Below are positions 8,687 to 17,723 of a stretch of DNA of 64,000 nt, piece by piece. Each line of letters opens with the position of its first letter. The first letter of the stretch is position 1. Source of the DNA: Curtobacterium pusillum (GTDB taxonomy: Bacteria > Actinomycetota > Actinomycetes > Actinomycetales > Microbacteriaceae); the NCBI RefSeq assembly GCF_007680845.1, contig NZ_VEIY01000005.1, positions 1-64,000 on the forward strand. The letters run 5' to 3'. Made by a program: the position numbers and the translations under genes. The notes under the pieces are model-generated. The model was given only the letters and a program-made list of their open reading frames with translations. It was not told where the DNA came from and searched no databases.

Positions 8687-9616
8687 ATGACCCGGTACAC
8701 CGTCGCCGTCGACGCCTCCGACGCTGCGCGCGAAGCCGTCCAGTGGATCGGAGAAGTCGCCGACCCACGTTCCGACTCCGTCCGCCTCGTCACGGTCGCC
8801 GAGCTCTTCGGCGAGCTTCCCTCCCTCGCTGAAGCCCGCCTGCTCGAAGCGAGGACGACCCTCCGGGAACAGCGCCCCGGGCTACAGATAACCACCGAGG
8901 TCGTCGGTGGGTGGACCGTGCACGGACTCGTCAGCGAAGGGGCAGCCGGTGACGTGCTCGTGATCGGCGGACGGCAGCGGCACCGGTTCGTCGCGAGCCT
9001 CCAGGGACGCGTCGCCGAGCGTGCCGTCGCTCGTGCCCTGACACCCGTCGTCGTCGTACCCGAATCCCGGGCGCACCACGACGGAGCGGTCGTCGTCGGC
9101 GTCGACTCCCGAAGCGCCGGCACCGCGCTCGTGTACGCAGCCACGGTGGCATCCGGTCGCCACCTGGACCTCGTGCTCACCCGAGCGTGGCAGGCACCCT
9201 TCGTCCGCACCCCCTACGGCATCGCCTACTACGAGGACGACCTCCCGACGTGGGAGCGCAAGGCCAACCTCGAGATCGAAGCCGCCCTCCATGCAGTCGA
9301 AGCCAGGTACCCGGCCCTCCCCACCCTGGGGCGCGTCCGACGGGGTTCCGTCGAAGGCGTCCTGCTCCGCGAATCGACCGCCGCCTCGATGATCGTCACC
9401 GGACGACGCCACCGCACCGCACTCGGCGGGCTACTCACCGGCAGCATTGGCGAGGCCCTCATGCACCGGGCGCACGTCCCGATCGCCGTCGTCGGCCCCC
9501 ACGTGGCGCTCCCGTCCGACATCCACCGACCGGCGCCTCCTCACCCCGGGGACGGTCCCGGTGCGCGTGTGCCTTCGCGCAGCGCGTCGTCCGCACCGAA
9601 CCGAAGCGACCGATGA
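8687..9616 (+). CDS. Universal stress protein, tandem domains
   Basis: A 309-residue two-domain Usp. Domain 1 (about 1-125) begins MTRYTVAVDASDAAREAVQW and ends TPVVVVPES. Domain 2 (about 130-285) begins AVVVGVDSRSAGTALVYA and carries GRRHRTALGGLLTGSIGEAL with the last strand VPIAVVG. The final 25 residues are Pro/Ser/Arg-rich and outside the fold. The ATG at 8687 follows GTGAGGAG. It belongs to the same paralogous group as the proteins at 11717 and 12598, and its stop overlaps the start of the next gene (ATGA). Confidence 0.87.
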   Translation: MTRYTVAVDASDAAREAVQWIGEVADPRSDSVRLVTVAELFGELPSLAEARLLEARTTLREQRPGLQITTEVVGGWTVHGLVSEGAAGDVLVIGGRQRHRFVASLQGRVAERAVARALTPVVVVPESRAHHDGAVVVGVDSRSAGTALVYAATVASGRHLDLVLTRAWQAPFVRTPYGIAYYEDDLPTWERKANLEIEAALHAVEARYPALPTLGRVRRGSVEGVLLRESTAASMIVTGRRHRTALGGLLTGSIGEALMHRAHVPIAVVGPHVALPSDIHRPAPPHPGDGPGARVPSRSASSAPNRSDR

Positions 9617-10074
9617 TGGCCTCGCACAACACGCTCGACGGCACGCGCCGGACCGGGATGCTTCCGGGCTCCGCCACGTTCCGGTGGGGCGTCATCACGC
9701 TCGCCGGCATCGTCGGGCTGACCGCCGTCGCGGGCGGCGCGCTCATGGTCTTCGGCCCTGCCGATGCGGTGTTCATGCCGCCGGTCGACCTCCTCGCCGG
9801 GACGGTGTTCCGCTCCTTCGTGATCCCCGGGTCGTTGCTCGCGGTCGTCGTCGGCGGGACGCAGATCCTGGCGGCAGCACTCGCGGTCATCCGGTCACGG
9901 TGGACGATGCTGGCCCTCACGCTCGCCTCGCTCGCGCTGCTGGTCTGGATCTTCGTGGAGACCGTGATGATCCCCTGGAGCGCCCTCCAAGCGGTGTACT
10001 TCGCCGTCGGGCTCGGCGAGATCGGACTCGTCCTCATCGGACTCGGTCTGCTGACCACCCGACGGCAGCGATGA
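9613..10074 (+). CDS. Small four-helix membrane protein
   Basis: A 153-residue protein coupled to the preceding stress-protein gene by ATGA; a second ATG follows at 9616. After a 20-residue cytoplasmic lead it has four predicted membrane helices (about 22-42, 60-85, 95-118 and 125-145). It ends in the basic tail TTRRQR. No catalytic motif is visible and the family is not recognised with certainty. The co-transcription suggests a membrane partner in the stress response, which is inference only. Confidence 0.7.
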   Translation: MMASHNTLDGTRRTGMLPGSATFRWGVITLAGIVGLTAVAGGALMVFGPADAVFMPPVDLLAGTVFRSFVIPGSLLAVVVGGTQILAAALAVIRSRWTMLALTLASLALLVWIFVETVMIPWSALQAVYFAVGLGEIGLVLIGLGLLTTRRQR

Positions 10075-10348
10075 CCGTGCGCCGCCCGCTCGCCGTCGCC
10101 CCTTTCCGTCGAGCCGCCGACCCGACGAGGGGCGGATCGGCCAGGACCTGCGATGCAGCACGTTCCACGGTCTCGCAGGGCGTCCAGCGACCCCGTGGCC
10201 TGCGACGGGGGCCGCGACCTGCACCCTGATCACAGCACCGAACGGTCCGGCCATCGGTTCGACGCCGTGACTCCCGAACCGCGGCCCTCCGTCACACGAG
10301 CAGAGGGCGCCTGTGTGCGGGAGCACCGGTCCCCTCTGCTCGTCCGGG

Positions 10349-11527
10349 TCAGGAGGTGCCGGCGCCTCCGGGCGTCACTGCAGTCGGTTCGCCGTGGAGC
10401 ACATCCGTCCTCCGTCCGGCTCGGTCCCACGGACGGGCGTCGGCGATGTAGAGCAGTTGGGCACCGAGCCCGAGCACGATCGTCGCCGTGGCGATGAGGA
10501 CCCCGAGCACGGGGATGTGCAGCGCCACGACGAGGACCGCTCCGCCCAGGAGGGCCGTGACGACCGGCCCGCGTCGATCGCGGAGGATCAGGCGTCCGAT
10601 CATGAACGCGCCGTACGGGAACGCCGCGAGGGTCAGGACGAGCAGGACCAACAGCCCTGCCAGGGCCAGAGGTGCGCCGATGACCGTCACGAGCAGGAAG
10701 AGCAGGGCGGGCGGAGCGGCGACTGCTGCGACGAAGCCGACCAATGCGGCCTTCCAGGGTGCCGCTCGGAGCCGGTCGGTCACCCGATCGAGCTGCCGGG
10801 GAACGAGGAGCCCGGCGGCCACCGTGACCAGGCCCAGGGCGATGAGTGCGTACAGCAGGCTGATCAGCCAGGACGCGAACGCTTCGCCGGCGGTGGGGCG
10901 ATCCGTGGTCCGGTTCGGACGGACGTGCTGCACCGACCCGTCGACGTGATCGGCACGCAGGTGCGCGGTGTGGTCGCTGACGTAGACGACGTCCCCGCCG
11001 ATCGTCCCGGCGACCGTCAGCCGGTCCACGCTGAGTCGCGCGTCGCGGCCGAGGTCGCCCGCGACCGAGATCGTGTTCGCCGCGGCGACGAGGTCCTTCC
11101 CGACGGTTCCTGACTGCGCGACGCTGACGGCCGACGCCGCAATGGTGGCGCTTCGGCGGATCGTTCCGGTGACGACGGCCGTCTGGGCTACGAGCCGGAC
11201 GTCTCCGTCCACCTCGCCGGTGACGGTTACGGTCTGTGCGGCCGCGATGACGTCCCCGGTGACCCGCCCGCTGACGGTCACGTTCTGACCGGCAGCGTAG
11301 ACGTCCCCATCAACGTTTCCCGCGACCTCGACGTCGGTGCCGCCGAGGAATTGCGGGCCGGTGACGCGCTCCGTCGCGCCGATCTTGGACGGGTCGTCCT
11401 GGGTCGTCGTGACGGCCGCGGCAGCGCCTCCGGTGACGGCTGTTAAGGCGACGACGATGCTGAGAGCGAGCGCTGAGCCCGGGACATGGCGGCGGGTGGG
11501 GTGCTGGGTGCGGTGTCTGGTCATCAT
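10349..11527 (-). CDS. Secreted bactofilin-like polymer-forming domain protein with membrane helices
   Basis: A 392-residue protein. A signal-like N-terminus (about 1-40, ALALSIVVALTAVTGGAAAA) is followed by a repeat-rich beta region at about 60-190. There, short strands such as GNVDGDVYAAGQNVTVSGRV and GEVDGDVRLVAQTAVVTGTI recur, as in bactofilin/polymer-forming cytoskeletal folds and DUF8173-like proteins. Four C-terminal membrane helices (about 225-365) precede a hydrophilic tail. It is likely anchored with the beta-helix outside the membrane. The tandem ATGs at 11527 and 11524 are the only starts before the signal. It is divergent from the stress gene at 11717. Confidence 0.72.
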   Translation of the reverse strand: MMTRHRTQHPTRRHVPGSALALSIVVALTAVTGGAAAAVTTTQDDPSKIGATERVTGPQFLGGTDVEVAGNVDGDVYAAGQNVTVSGRVTGDVIAAAQTVTVTGEVDGDVRLVAQTAVVTGTIRRSATIAASAVSVAQSGTVGKDLVAAANTISVAGDLGRDARLSVDRLTVAGTIGGDVVYVSDHTAHLRADHVDGSVQHVRPNRTTDRPTAGEAFASWLISLLYALIALGLVTVAAGLLVPRQLDRVTDRLRAAPWKAALVGFVAAVAAPPALLFLLVTVIGAPLALAGLLVLLVLTLAAFPYGAFMIGRLILRDRRGPVVTALLGGAVLVVALHIPVLGVLIATATIVLGLGAQLLYIADARPWDRAGRRTDVLHGEPTAVTPGGAGTS

Positions 11528-11607
11528 GGCGGCAGTGTCGCGGGCCGTCCGTCGGAAGGACAGAGTCGGAGGTCCTTGCTCGGCGCTGGAAGGGAGCGCT
11601 AGTCGGC

Positions 11608-11621
11608 GGGACCTTCTGCCC
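11608..11621 (+). promoter_or_regulatory. DosR/DevR-like box upstream of the usp-usp-mgtA-like operon
   Basis: GGGACCTTCTGCCC fits all fixed positions except the tenth. It lies 95 bases before the ATG at 11717, nearly the same distance as the boxes before 2142 and 16114. Confidence 0.5.
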
Positions 11622-11716
11622 TGCCGACGTCGTCCGTCCGCACCTAGCGTGCGGGGATCGGATGCGGCTGAAGCCGCTGGTGGGCGCAATCGCCGTCCAC
11701 TGCGAAGGGAGTGATC

Positions 11717-12598
11717 ATGACCGCCTACACCGTCGCCATCGACGACACGACTGCTGCTTGGAGGACTGTGGACTGGATCGCGGACGCCGTCGACCCTGCG
11801 ACGGACAGCGTGCGGCTGGTCACCGTGAGCGAGTTCTACGGCGAAGCCCTGGCACGCTCCGAGGAACGGCTCTCGGCAGCCGAGCAGCGCTTGCGCTCGG
11901 CACATGTCGGACTCTCTGTCACGCACGACGTAACCGGAGGCCCGACCGCAGACCGACTCGTGTCCGACGCCGCGCGCGGTGACGTGCTCGTGATCGGTGG
12001 CAACCAGGTCCACACGTTCGTCGCTGCCGTCAGAGGACGCGTCGCCGAACGCGTTGTTGCGCATGCCGTCACCCCGGTCGTGGTGGTCCCGGAACGCTGG
12101 GAGCGCTCCGAAGGTCCGGTCGTCGTCGGTATCGACGGACGGTCCGCGTCCGCCGCACTGTCCTGGGCCGCTGACCGGGCCGCTCGCGGCCGTCGCGAGC
12201 TCTCCCTGGTGCGCGCCTGGGCGGTCCCGAGCGCGGTCGATGCCTATGCTGCGGTCTACCTTCAGGAGGACCGTGACCTCTGGTCGCAGGAGGCCGACAT
12301 CGAACTTCGGGCCGCGCTCCGGGCGGTCGGCGCCGCGCATCCCGGTCTGCACGTCACCGGCGAAGCCGTCGAAGGGCAGGCCCGCGACGTGATCCTCCGG
12401 TCGTCCCGTGGCGCGTCGCTGGTCGTGGTCGGGCGTCGGCACCGTACTGCGCTCGGAGGGTTCCTCACAGGGTCGGTCGGAGAACGACTGATGCATGACG
12501 GGCACGTGCCGGTCTGCATCGTGCCCGAACCGGTGCACAGCGGCACGGGCGGAGAGTCCGAGCACCGTCCGGACCACCAGCACGCCGAGGTGCGGTGA
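11717..12598 (+). CDS. Universal stress protein, tandem domains
   Basis: A 293-residue two-domain Usp. The second domain begins GPVVVGIDGRSASAALSWA and carries GRRHRTALGGFLTGSVGERL before VPVCIVPE. It was started at ATG 11717, six bases after AAGGGAG; an in-frame GTG at 11711 overlaps that ribosome site. The stop overlaps the next start (TGATG). It is the first gene of an apparent three-gene operon with a second Usp and an MgtA-like ATPase. Confidence 0.87.
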   Translation: MTAYTVAIDDTTAAWRTVDWIADAVDPATDSVRLVTVSEFYGEALARSEERLSAAEQRLRSAHVGLSVTHDVTGGPTADRLVSDAARGDVLVIGGNQVHTFVAAVRGRVAERVVAHAVTPVVVVPERWERSEGPVVVGIDGRSASAALSWAADRAARGRRELSLVRAWAVPSAVDAYAAVYLQEDRDLWSQEADIELRAALRAVGAAHPGLHVTGEAVEGQARDVILRSSRGASLVVVGRRHRTALGGFLTGSVGERLMHDGHVPVCIVPEPVHSGTGGESEHRPDHQHAEVR

Positions 12599-13458
12599 TG
12601 CGTGGCGGCAACGTCGTCGGCACCGAACGGATCGTTGTCGGTGTCGACGAGCACGAGGCCAGCGACCGGGCGGTCGACTGGGTCGCCGTTCGGCGGGTCG
12701 TACCCGGGAGCCGGGTGGAGCTCGTCACCGTCGCCAACGGGTGGGGCGGTGACGGACCCGCCCTCGACCGGAGGCTCGCCCGCGCCGCAGAGCGCCTGAG
12801 CGCGGCGCACCCGCGGGTGGACATCGCGACGTTCCGACTGGCAGGGGCGCCGGACCGGATGCTCGCGGACGCTGCATCGACCGCCGACCTGCTCGTCATC
12901 GGCAACCGGCGCCAGCACCGTGTCCGGACGGCCCTCGACGGGTGGATGCCCGAGCGCGTGCCCACGCTCGCCAACGGTCCAACCGTCATCGTCCCGGAGG
13001 ACTGGCGGCCGACCCACGGAGACGTCGTCCTCGGAGTCGACGATGCCAACGGCGACACCGCACTCCGCTTCGCCGGCGCGCAGGCCGTCCGTGAGCACCG
13101 ACGGCTCAGCCTGGTGCGCGCGTGGAACGTCGCCGACCTGGCCCGCGTCACGACGGTGAGCATCCTCGACGACCCCGAACTCGTCGAAGCGCGCGCACGG
13201 GAGATCCTGAACGACGCCGAACGCCTCCTCCACACCCGGTTCCCCGGACTGCAGCACCGCCCCGTAGTCGAGGAGGGAGACCCGGCCGACGTCCTCCGCA
13301 GATACGCCGAGAACGCCTCGATCGTCGTGCTCGGACGACACCACACCTCGATGCTGGGCGGCCGCTTCTTCGGCTCGGCCGCACACGAGCTCATCACACG
13401 GTCACCGACGCCGGTGTGCATCGCACCGCTGCGCTCGCCTGACCCGAGCCGAGCATGA
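12598..13458 (+). CDS. Universal stress protein, tandem domains
   Basis: A 286-residue Usp with two domains (about 1-137 and 140-286). Domain 1 has the core ERIVVGVDEHEASDRAVDWV and ends PTVIVPEDW. Domain 2 opens DVVLGVDDANGDTALRFA and contains GRHHTSMLGGRFFGSAAHEL before TPVCIAP. The glycine-rich ATP loop is less canonical in this copy. The ATG at 12598 shares one base with the previous stop, and the 3' end overlaps the following ATPase by ATGA, so the three genes are translationally coupled. Confidence 0.85.
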   Translation: MRGGNVVGTERIVVGVDEHEASDRAVDWVAVRRVVPGSRVELVTVANGWGGDGPALDRRLARAAERLSAAHPRVDIATFRLAGAPDRMLADAASTADLLVIGNRRQHRVRTALDGWMPERVPTLANGPTVIVPEDWRPTHGDVVLGVDDANGDTALRFAGAQAVREHRRLSLVRAWNVADLARVTTVSILDDPELVEARAREILNDAERLLHTRFPGLQHRPVVEEGDPADVLRRYAENASIVVLGRHHTSMLGGRFFGSAAHELITRSPTPVCIAPLRSPDPSRA

Positions 13459-15989
13459 CGGCCTCGGTCGCGGTGGCACCGACCACAGCCGCCGGCGACG
13501 GCCTGACGACCGCCGAGGCGAGCGCGCGACTCGCCCAAGACGGGCCGAACACCGTGGGCACGTCGGCGCCAAGCCTCGTCCGCACGATCGGCGGGCAGTT
13601 CCGCAACGTCGTGCTCCTCCTCCTGCTCGGCACCGCGGTCGTGTCGGCGGTGCTCGGGCAGGTACAGGACGCTGTCGTGATTGCCGTGATCCTGCTCACC
13701 AGTGTCGGACTCGGCGCGGTCAACGAGTACCGCTCCGCCGTGGTGTCATCGGCGATGGCCGACCGACTGCGACACACCGCGCGCACGCTCCGCGACGGCC
13801 ACTGGACGACGATCGACGTGCGGGACGTCGTGGTCGGCGACGTGGTCCGGCTGGGGGTCGGCAGCGTCGTGCCCGCTGACGCCGTCCTGGCCCGCGCGCA
13901 GGACCTGCAGCTCGACGAGAGCGTCCTCACGGGTGAGTCACGACCGGTGGACCGGAGCACCGGCGACCCGGTGTTGCAGGGCGCGGTCGTCGTCTCCGGC
14001 TCCGGTGACGCCCGGGTGACCGCTACCGGTGCGGCGACCGAGTTCGGCGGCATCGCCGCCGGTCTGCGGTCGCACGAGCCGGAGACGGCGTTTCAGGCAG
14101 GCCTCGCGCGGTTCTCGCTGCTGCTCGTCTGGGTGGCGGTCACGCTGATGGCCCTCATCGTCGTGACCGGGATCGCGTTCTCCCGGCCGCTGCTCACCAC
14201 CGTCCTGTTCGCACTCGCAATCGCCGTCGGTGTGACGCCCCAGCTGCTCCCCGCGGTCGTGAGTACGGCACTCGCTGCGGGGGCCCGTCTCCTCAAACGG
14301 TCGGACGTCCTCGTGAAGCGTCTGGTCTGCGTCGAGGACCTGGGCGGCGTCGACGTCCTCGTCACCGACAAGACCGGCACGCTCACATCCGGAGGGCTCC
14401 GCTTCCACGAGGCGTTGGATCCCTCCGGCCGACCGTCCCCAACCCTCCTCGGCACGGCCCGGGCCACCGTCCCGGTGGACGCCCCGGAGGGAGGTACGGC
14501 TGGTTCCGTCGCCGACGCCCTCGACCGCGAGATCCTCGACGCGTCGGCGGCGATCGCTCCCCCCGGTGAGACACCGGTCGTGCTCGCGACCCGTCCGTTC
14601 GACCACGAGCGGATGACATCGTCGGCGCTGGTCCAGGGACCCGACCATCGCCGTCGTCTGGTCGTCAAGGGGGCTCCGGACGTCGTGTTGACGCAGTGCA
14701 CCGACGTCGACCCCGCCAGTCACGACACCCTGCACCGGTTGCTCACCGCCGGGCGCCGCGTGCTCGCCGTCGCCACTGCGACCGTCCCGGGGTCCACGAC
14801 GACCGCGGACCCGCTCCGGATCGGTGCCCCGTTCGCGCTCGAGGGCTTCCTCGTCTTCGAGGACCCACCTCGCCCGGGTGTCGCGGACGCCATCGGCGCA
14901 CTGCACGAACTCGGCGTGCAGGTCGTCGTCGTCACCGGCGACGACCCCGTGGTCGCGGCCGGTCTCGCACGGGACGTCGGCATCCCCGTGGGTGCCCCGC
15001 TGCTCGGGAGCCAGCTTGGTGCTGCCGGGCCCGAGTCCCCTGGGGCACTCGCTGCCCGGGTTCTCGAGGCCGGTGTCGTCGCCCGGGTCCGCCCGGCGGA
15101 CAAAGCGGTGATCGTCCGCGCTCTCCGCGACGCCGGGAAGACGGTCGCCTTCCTCGGTGACGGTGTGAACGACGCGCTCGCGCTGCACGCTGCGGACGTC
15201 GGGATCTCTGTGCTGTCGGCGACCGACGTCGCCCGGGACGCGGCCGACGTCGTCCTGCTCGACAAACGCCTCGACGCGGTCGCGACCGCCGTCCGCACCG
15301 GCCGCCGCGTGTTCGCCAACACCCTCAAATACGTGATGATGGGCACCTCGTCGAACATCGGCAACATGTTGAGCGCAGCCGTCGCCGCGAGCTTCCTGCC
15401 GTTCCTCCCGCTGCTGCCCGCGCAGGTCCTCCTGAACAACCTGATCTACGACCTCGGGCAGCTGGCAATCCCGTCTGACCGAGTGGATCCCGAACGACTC
15501 ACGGCTCCCGCGCGTTGGGACGTCGGGGCGGTCCGCCGATTCATGCTCGTCTTCGGACCCGTGAGCTCACTGTTCGACTTCGTCACGTTCGCAGTCCTCC
15601 TCGGCGTGGTGCACGCCGGCCCGACGGAGTTCCGGACGGTCTGGTTCGTTGAGTCACTCCTGACCCAGTCGTTGGTCGTGTTCGTCGTGCGGACGAACCG
15701 GGTGCCGTCCTGGCGCAGTAGGCCAGGCCGGTGGCTCACCCTCGGGGCCCTCGGTTCGGCAGCCCTCGGAGTCGCGCTGCCGCTGAGCCCGGTCGGCACG
15801 CTCGTTGACTTCGCACCGGTGCCCGGGTCCCTGCTCGCGATCGTCGCCGCGATCGCCGTCATCTATCTGCTCCTCGTCGAAGGTCTCAAGGCGTTCGCGT
15901 TCCGCTACGTGTTCCGGAATGATCCCGGTGCACACCGCGCCACGCACCACGTCCGCCGGTTCGCAGCCCGGTTCGGTCGGACTCGATGA
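13455..15989 (+). CDS. mgtA: Magnesium-importing P-type ATPase (MgtA/MgtB-like)
   Basis: An 844-residue P3B-type ATPase. It shows the actuator motif TGES at 159-162, VTPQLLPAVVSTALAAGA in the ion-binding helix near 260-277, the phosphorylation site DKTGTLT with Asp305, a KGAPD loop, and GDGVNDALALHAADVGISV in the hinge. The C-terminal helices contain SSNIGNMLSAAVAASFLPFLPLL, a diagnostic MgtA/B sequence. It is slightly shorter than enteric MgtA (about 900). Family knowledge says it imports Mg2+ across the cytoplasmic membrane. The start overlaps the upstream Usp stop by ATGA; no riboswitch-like leader is possible inside this operon. Confidence 0.88.
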   Translation: MTASVAVAPTTAAGDGLTTAEASARLAQDGPNTVGTSAPSLVRTIGGQFRNVVLLLLLGTAVVSAVLGQVQDAVVIAVILLTSVGLGAVNEYRSAVVSSAMADRLRHTARTLRDGHWTTIDVRDVVVGDVVRLGVGSVVPADAVLARAQDLQLDESVLTGESRPVDRSTGDPVLQGAVVVSGSGDARVTATGAATEFGGIAAGLRSHEPETAFQAGLARFSLLLVWVAVTLMALIVVTGIAFSRPLLTTVLFALAIAVGVTPQLLPAVVSTALAAGARLLKRSDVLVKRLVCVEDLGGVDVLVTDKTGTLTSGGLRFHEALDPSGRPSPTLLGTARATVPVDAPEGGTAGSVADALDREILDASAAIAPPGETPVVLATRPFDHERMTSSALVQGPDHRRRLVVKGAPDVVLTQCTDVDPASHDTLHRLLTAGRRVLAVATATVPGSTTTADPLRIGAPFALEGFLVFEDPPRPGVADAIGALHELGVQVVVVTGDDPVVAAGLARDVGIPVGAPLLGSQLGAAGPESPGALAARVLEAGVVARVRPADKAVIVRALRDAGKTVAFLGDGVNDALALHAADVGISVLSATDVARDAADVVLLDKRLDAVATAVRTGRRVFANTLKYVMMGTSSNIGNMLSAAVAASFLPFLPLLPAQVLLNNLIYDLGQLAIPSDRVDPERLTAPARWDVGAVRRFMLVFGPVSSLFDFVTFAVLLGVVHAGPTEFRTVWFVESLLTQSLVVFVVRTNRVPSWRSRPGRWLTLGALGSAALGVALPLSPVGTLVDFAPVPGSLLAIVAAIAVIYLLLVEGLKAFAFRYVFRNDPGAHRATHHVRRFAARFGRTR

Positions 15990-16004
15990 ACCCACGCGCG
16001 CCGT

Positions 16005-16018
16005 GGGACTTCCGGCCC
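16005..16018 (+). promoter_or_regulatory. DosR/DevR-like box upstream of split-barrel protein
   Basis: GGGACTTCCGGCCC fits the box at every fixed position and lies 95 bases before the ATG at 16114. Confidence 0.6.
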
Positions 16019-16113
16019 TGCGCACGAGCAACGGTGCGACGCATGCTGGTCTGACCGGGTAGAAATCGGAGCGATCACGTTCGCTCCTGTCCCGCACACC
16101 AGGAGGCAAAGCC

Positions 16114-16584
16114 ATGGACGCAGCGGCCACCGAACAATCGGACGAGGCGAAGGATCCGCAGGCTCAGGGAACGAAGCGACCCGACGCGAGCCCTCTGGAC
16201 GAACTCGTCGTCCGGCTCGACGCCGACCAGTGTTGGGAACGACTGCACCGCACGCGGATCGCTCGCGTCGCCTTCCGCACCGAGGAGTCGCTGGAGGTCA
16301 TCCCGGTGAACTACGTCGCCGAGACACGACAGTTGGTCTTCGCGACGTCGAGCAACGTCATCCTCGACGCCGTCCGCCACGGTCGCGAGATCCTCATGGA
16401 AGTGGACGAACACGACGGCTGGACCGCCTGGAGCGTCGTCGCGAAAGGGACCGCGCACATCCCCGACACCCGACACGTCACAGCGCAACGGATCCGCTCG
16501 ATGCTCGCCACGCCGAAGCACGCGACCGTCGTGCTCGAGCCGACCAGCGTCACCGGCCGGCTCTTCGACCAAGCCGCACCATGA
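16114..16584 (+). CDS. Pyridoxamine 5'-phosphate oxidase family (split-barrel) protein
   Basis: A 156-residue protein. After a 30-residue charged lead come the family features: LDADQCWERLHRTRIARVAF, the strand VIPVNYV near residue 70, LVFATSSN, and TAWSVVAKGTA near residue 110. These mark the FMN/F420-binding split-barrel proteins often found in actinobacterial hypoxia regulons; the substrate is unknown. The ATG follows AGGAGG at normal spacing. A perfect DevR-like box lies upstream, and the stop overlaps the start of the following membrane protein (ATGA). Confidence 0.83.
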   Translation: MDAAATEQSDEAKDPQAQGTKRPDASPLDELVVRLDADQCWERLHRTRIARVAFRTEESLEVIPVNYVAETRQLVFATSSNVILDAVRHGREILMEVDEHDGWTAWSVVAKGTAHIPDTRHVTAQRIRSMLATPKHATVVLEPTSVTGRLFDQAAP

Positions 16585-17723
16585 CAAGCCTTCACGGTCG
16601 CGACGGGCGGGTCGACGGGAGGCGCGGAGCGGGTCCGCACCGCGCCTCCCGTCCGTCACGACTGCGCTGGATCCTCGCGTTCAGCACGCCTTTCCTGGTC
16701 GCCGCGGCGGTGGTCATCGCTGCCCCGCACGCCGAGGAGGCACGGCTCGTCCTCCGCGACCTACCGCCGAGCGCCTCGATCTTCGCTGGTGTGGCAGTCC
16801 TGGCTGAGGCGGTGTCCCTGACGGCCGCGTCTCGTGCCACTCGAGCAACCCTGGGCCCCGGCGCGCCGACCTTCCGGCATGTCCTTGAGGTCGACCTCGT
16901 CGCGCAGGGGGTCCGCAGTGTTCTGCCCGGTGGAGCGGCAACCTCCGCGGGGCTGCGCATCTCGCTCCTGCGACGGTTCGACGTCCCGGTCCCGGTCGCC
17001 GCCTCAGCGGCCACGACCGGAGTGGTCGTGTCCAACATCATGCTCGGCGCGGTGTTCCTCAGCGGGGTGGCGACGACCGCCTGGCGCGGCGGTCCCTCGC
17101 CGGGAGTCGCAGTCCTGGTCGGCGTGGTCCTGTTGCTCGCCGTCACCGCAGGACTCGGCGGCACAGCAATTGCACGCCGGCCTGATCGCGTCAGAGAGTG
17201 TGCCGTGCGGTTGACGGCCCCAGTCCGGCGATCCGTCGGGCACCCAACCGAAGCCACCATTGTCGGCTACGTCGACGGACTGGCCATGGGGATGGGGCGT
17301 CTCCGATCGGTGCGGACGCTCACGGCTCTGCTCGCCTGGGTGGGTTGCAACTGGGCCGCCGATCTCGTCGCGTTCGGGCTCATGCTGGTCGCAGCGGGCG
17401 CCCGAGCCCCGTGGCCGGTCATCGTCCTGGCCTACGGCCTTGCGAACGTCCTCGCCACCGTTCCGATCACACCCGGAGCGCTCGGGCTGGTCGAGGGAAC
17501 CGCGGTGACCACGCTCCACGTCGCGGGGGTCCCGACGTCCGTCGCGCTGCTCGGCGTCCTCGGATGGCGCGCCGTCGAGTACTGGCTGCCGATGCTCGCC
17601 GCGCTCGTCGTCGCACCGTTCGTGTTCGCCTCGATCCACCGTCACGGTGGGACGTCACCCCGGTCACGGTCGCATGCTCGCCGGCTCACACCACGCCGCT
17701 CGTACCGAGGATGGACCCGATGA
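16581..17723 (+). CDS. YbhN/UPF0104-like integral membrane protein (LPG synthase membrane-domain family)
   Basis: A 380-residue protein with about eight membrane helices. Conserved family patterns include a small-residue loop PGGAATSAGLRISLLRRFDV near 115-135 and TVPITPGALGLVEG near 295-310, typical of the flippase-like membrane domain of lysylphosphatidylglycerol synthases; the catalytic domain is absent. The ATG at 16581 overlaps the previous stop. However, codons 12-25 coincide with a perfect hairpin of the GACGGGAGG terminator family (16614-16653), so the true start may lie downstream near residue 30. The 3' end overlaps the convergent VIT gene by 38 bases. Confidence 0.75.
   Translation: MTSLHGRDGRVDGRRGAGPHRASRPSRLRWILAFSTPFLVAAAVVIAAPHAEEARLVLRDLPPSASIFAGVAVLAEAVSLTAASRATRATLGPGAPTFRHVLEVDLVAQGVRSVLPGGAATSAGLRISLLRRFDVPVPVAASAATTGVVVSNIMLGAVFLSGVATTAWRGGPSPGVAVLVGVVLLLAVTAGLGGTAIARRPDRVRECAVRLTAPVRRSVGHPTEATIVGYVDGLAMGMGRLRSVRTLTALLAWVGCNWAADLVAFGLMLVAAGARAPWPVIVLAYGLANVLATVPITPGALGLVEGTAVTTLHVAGVPTSVALLGVLGWRAVEYWLPMLAALVVAPFVFASIHRHGGTSPRSRSHARRLTPRRSYRGWTR
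16614..16653. terminator. GACGGGAGG-family hairpin at the start of the YbhN-like ORF
   Basis: The stem GACGGGAGGCGCGG (16614-16627) pairs with CCGCGCCTCCCGTC (16640-16653). It matches the intergenic hairpin at 32268-32307 base for base in the stem but lies 30 bases inside an annotated frame. Confidence 0.55.

Noticed and set aside
8500..9210. N-terminal 237-residue extension of the P1B-like ATPase frame on the minus strand
   Set aside because: It overlaps the divergent stress-protein gene and its DevR-like boxes and has no membrane or metal-binding features; the frame is open only because of high GC.
11528..12583. 350-residue upstream extension of the bactofilin-like protein frame
   Set aside because: It overlaps the divergent usp gene on the other strand and places the signal peptide in the middle of the protein.
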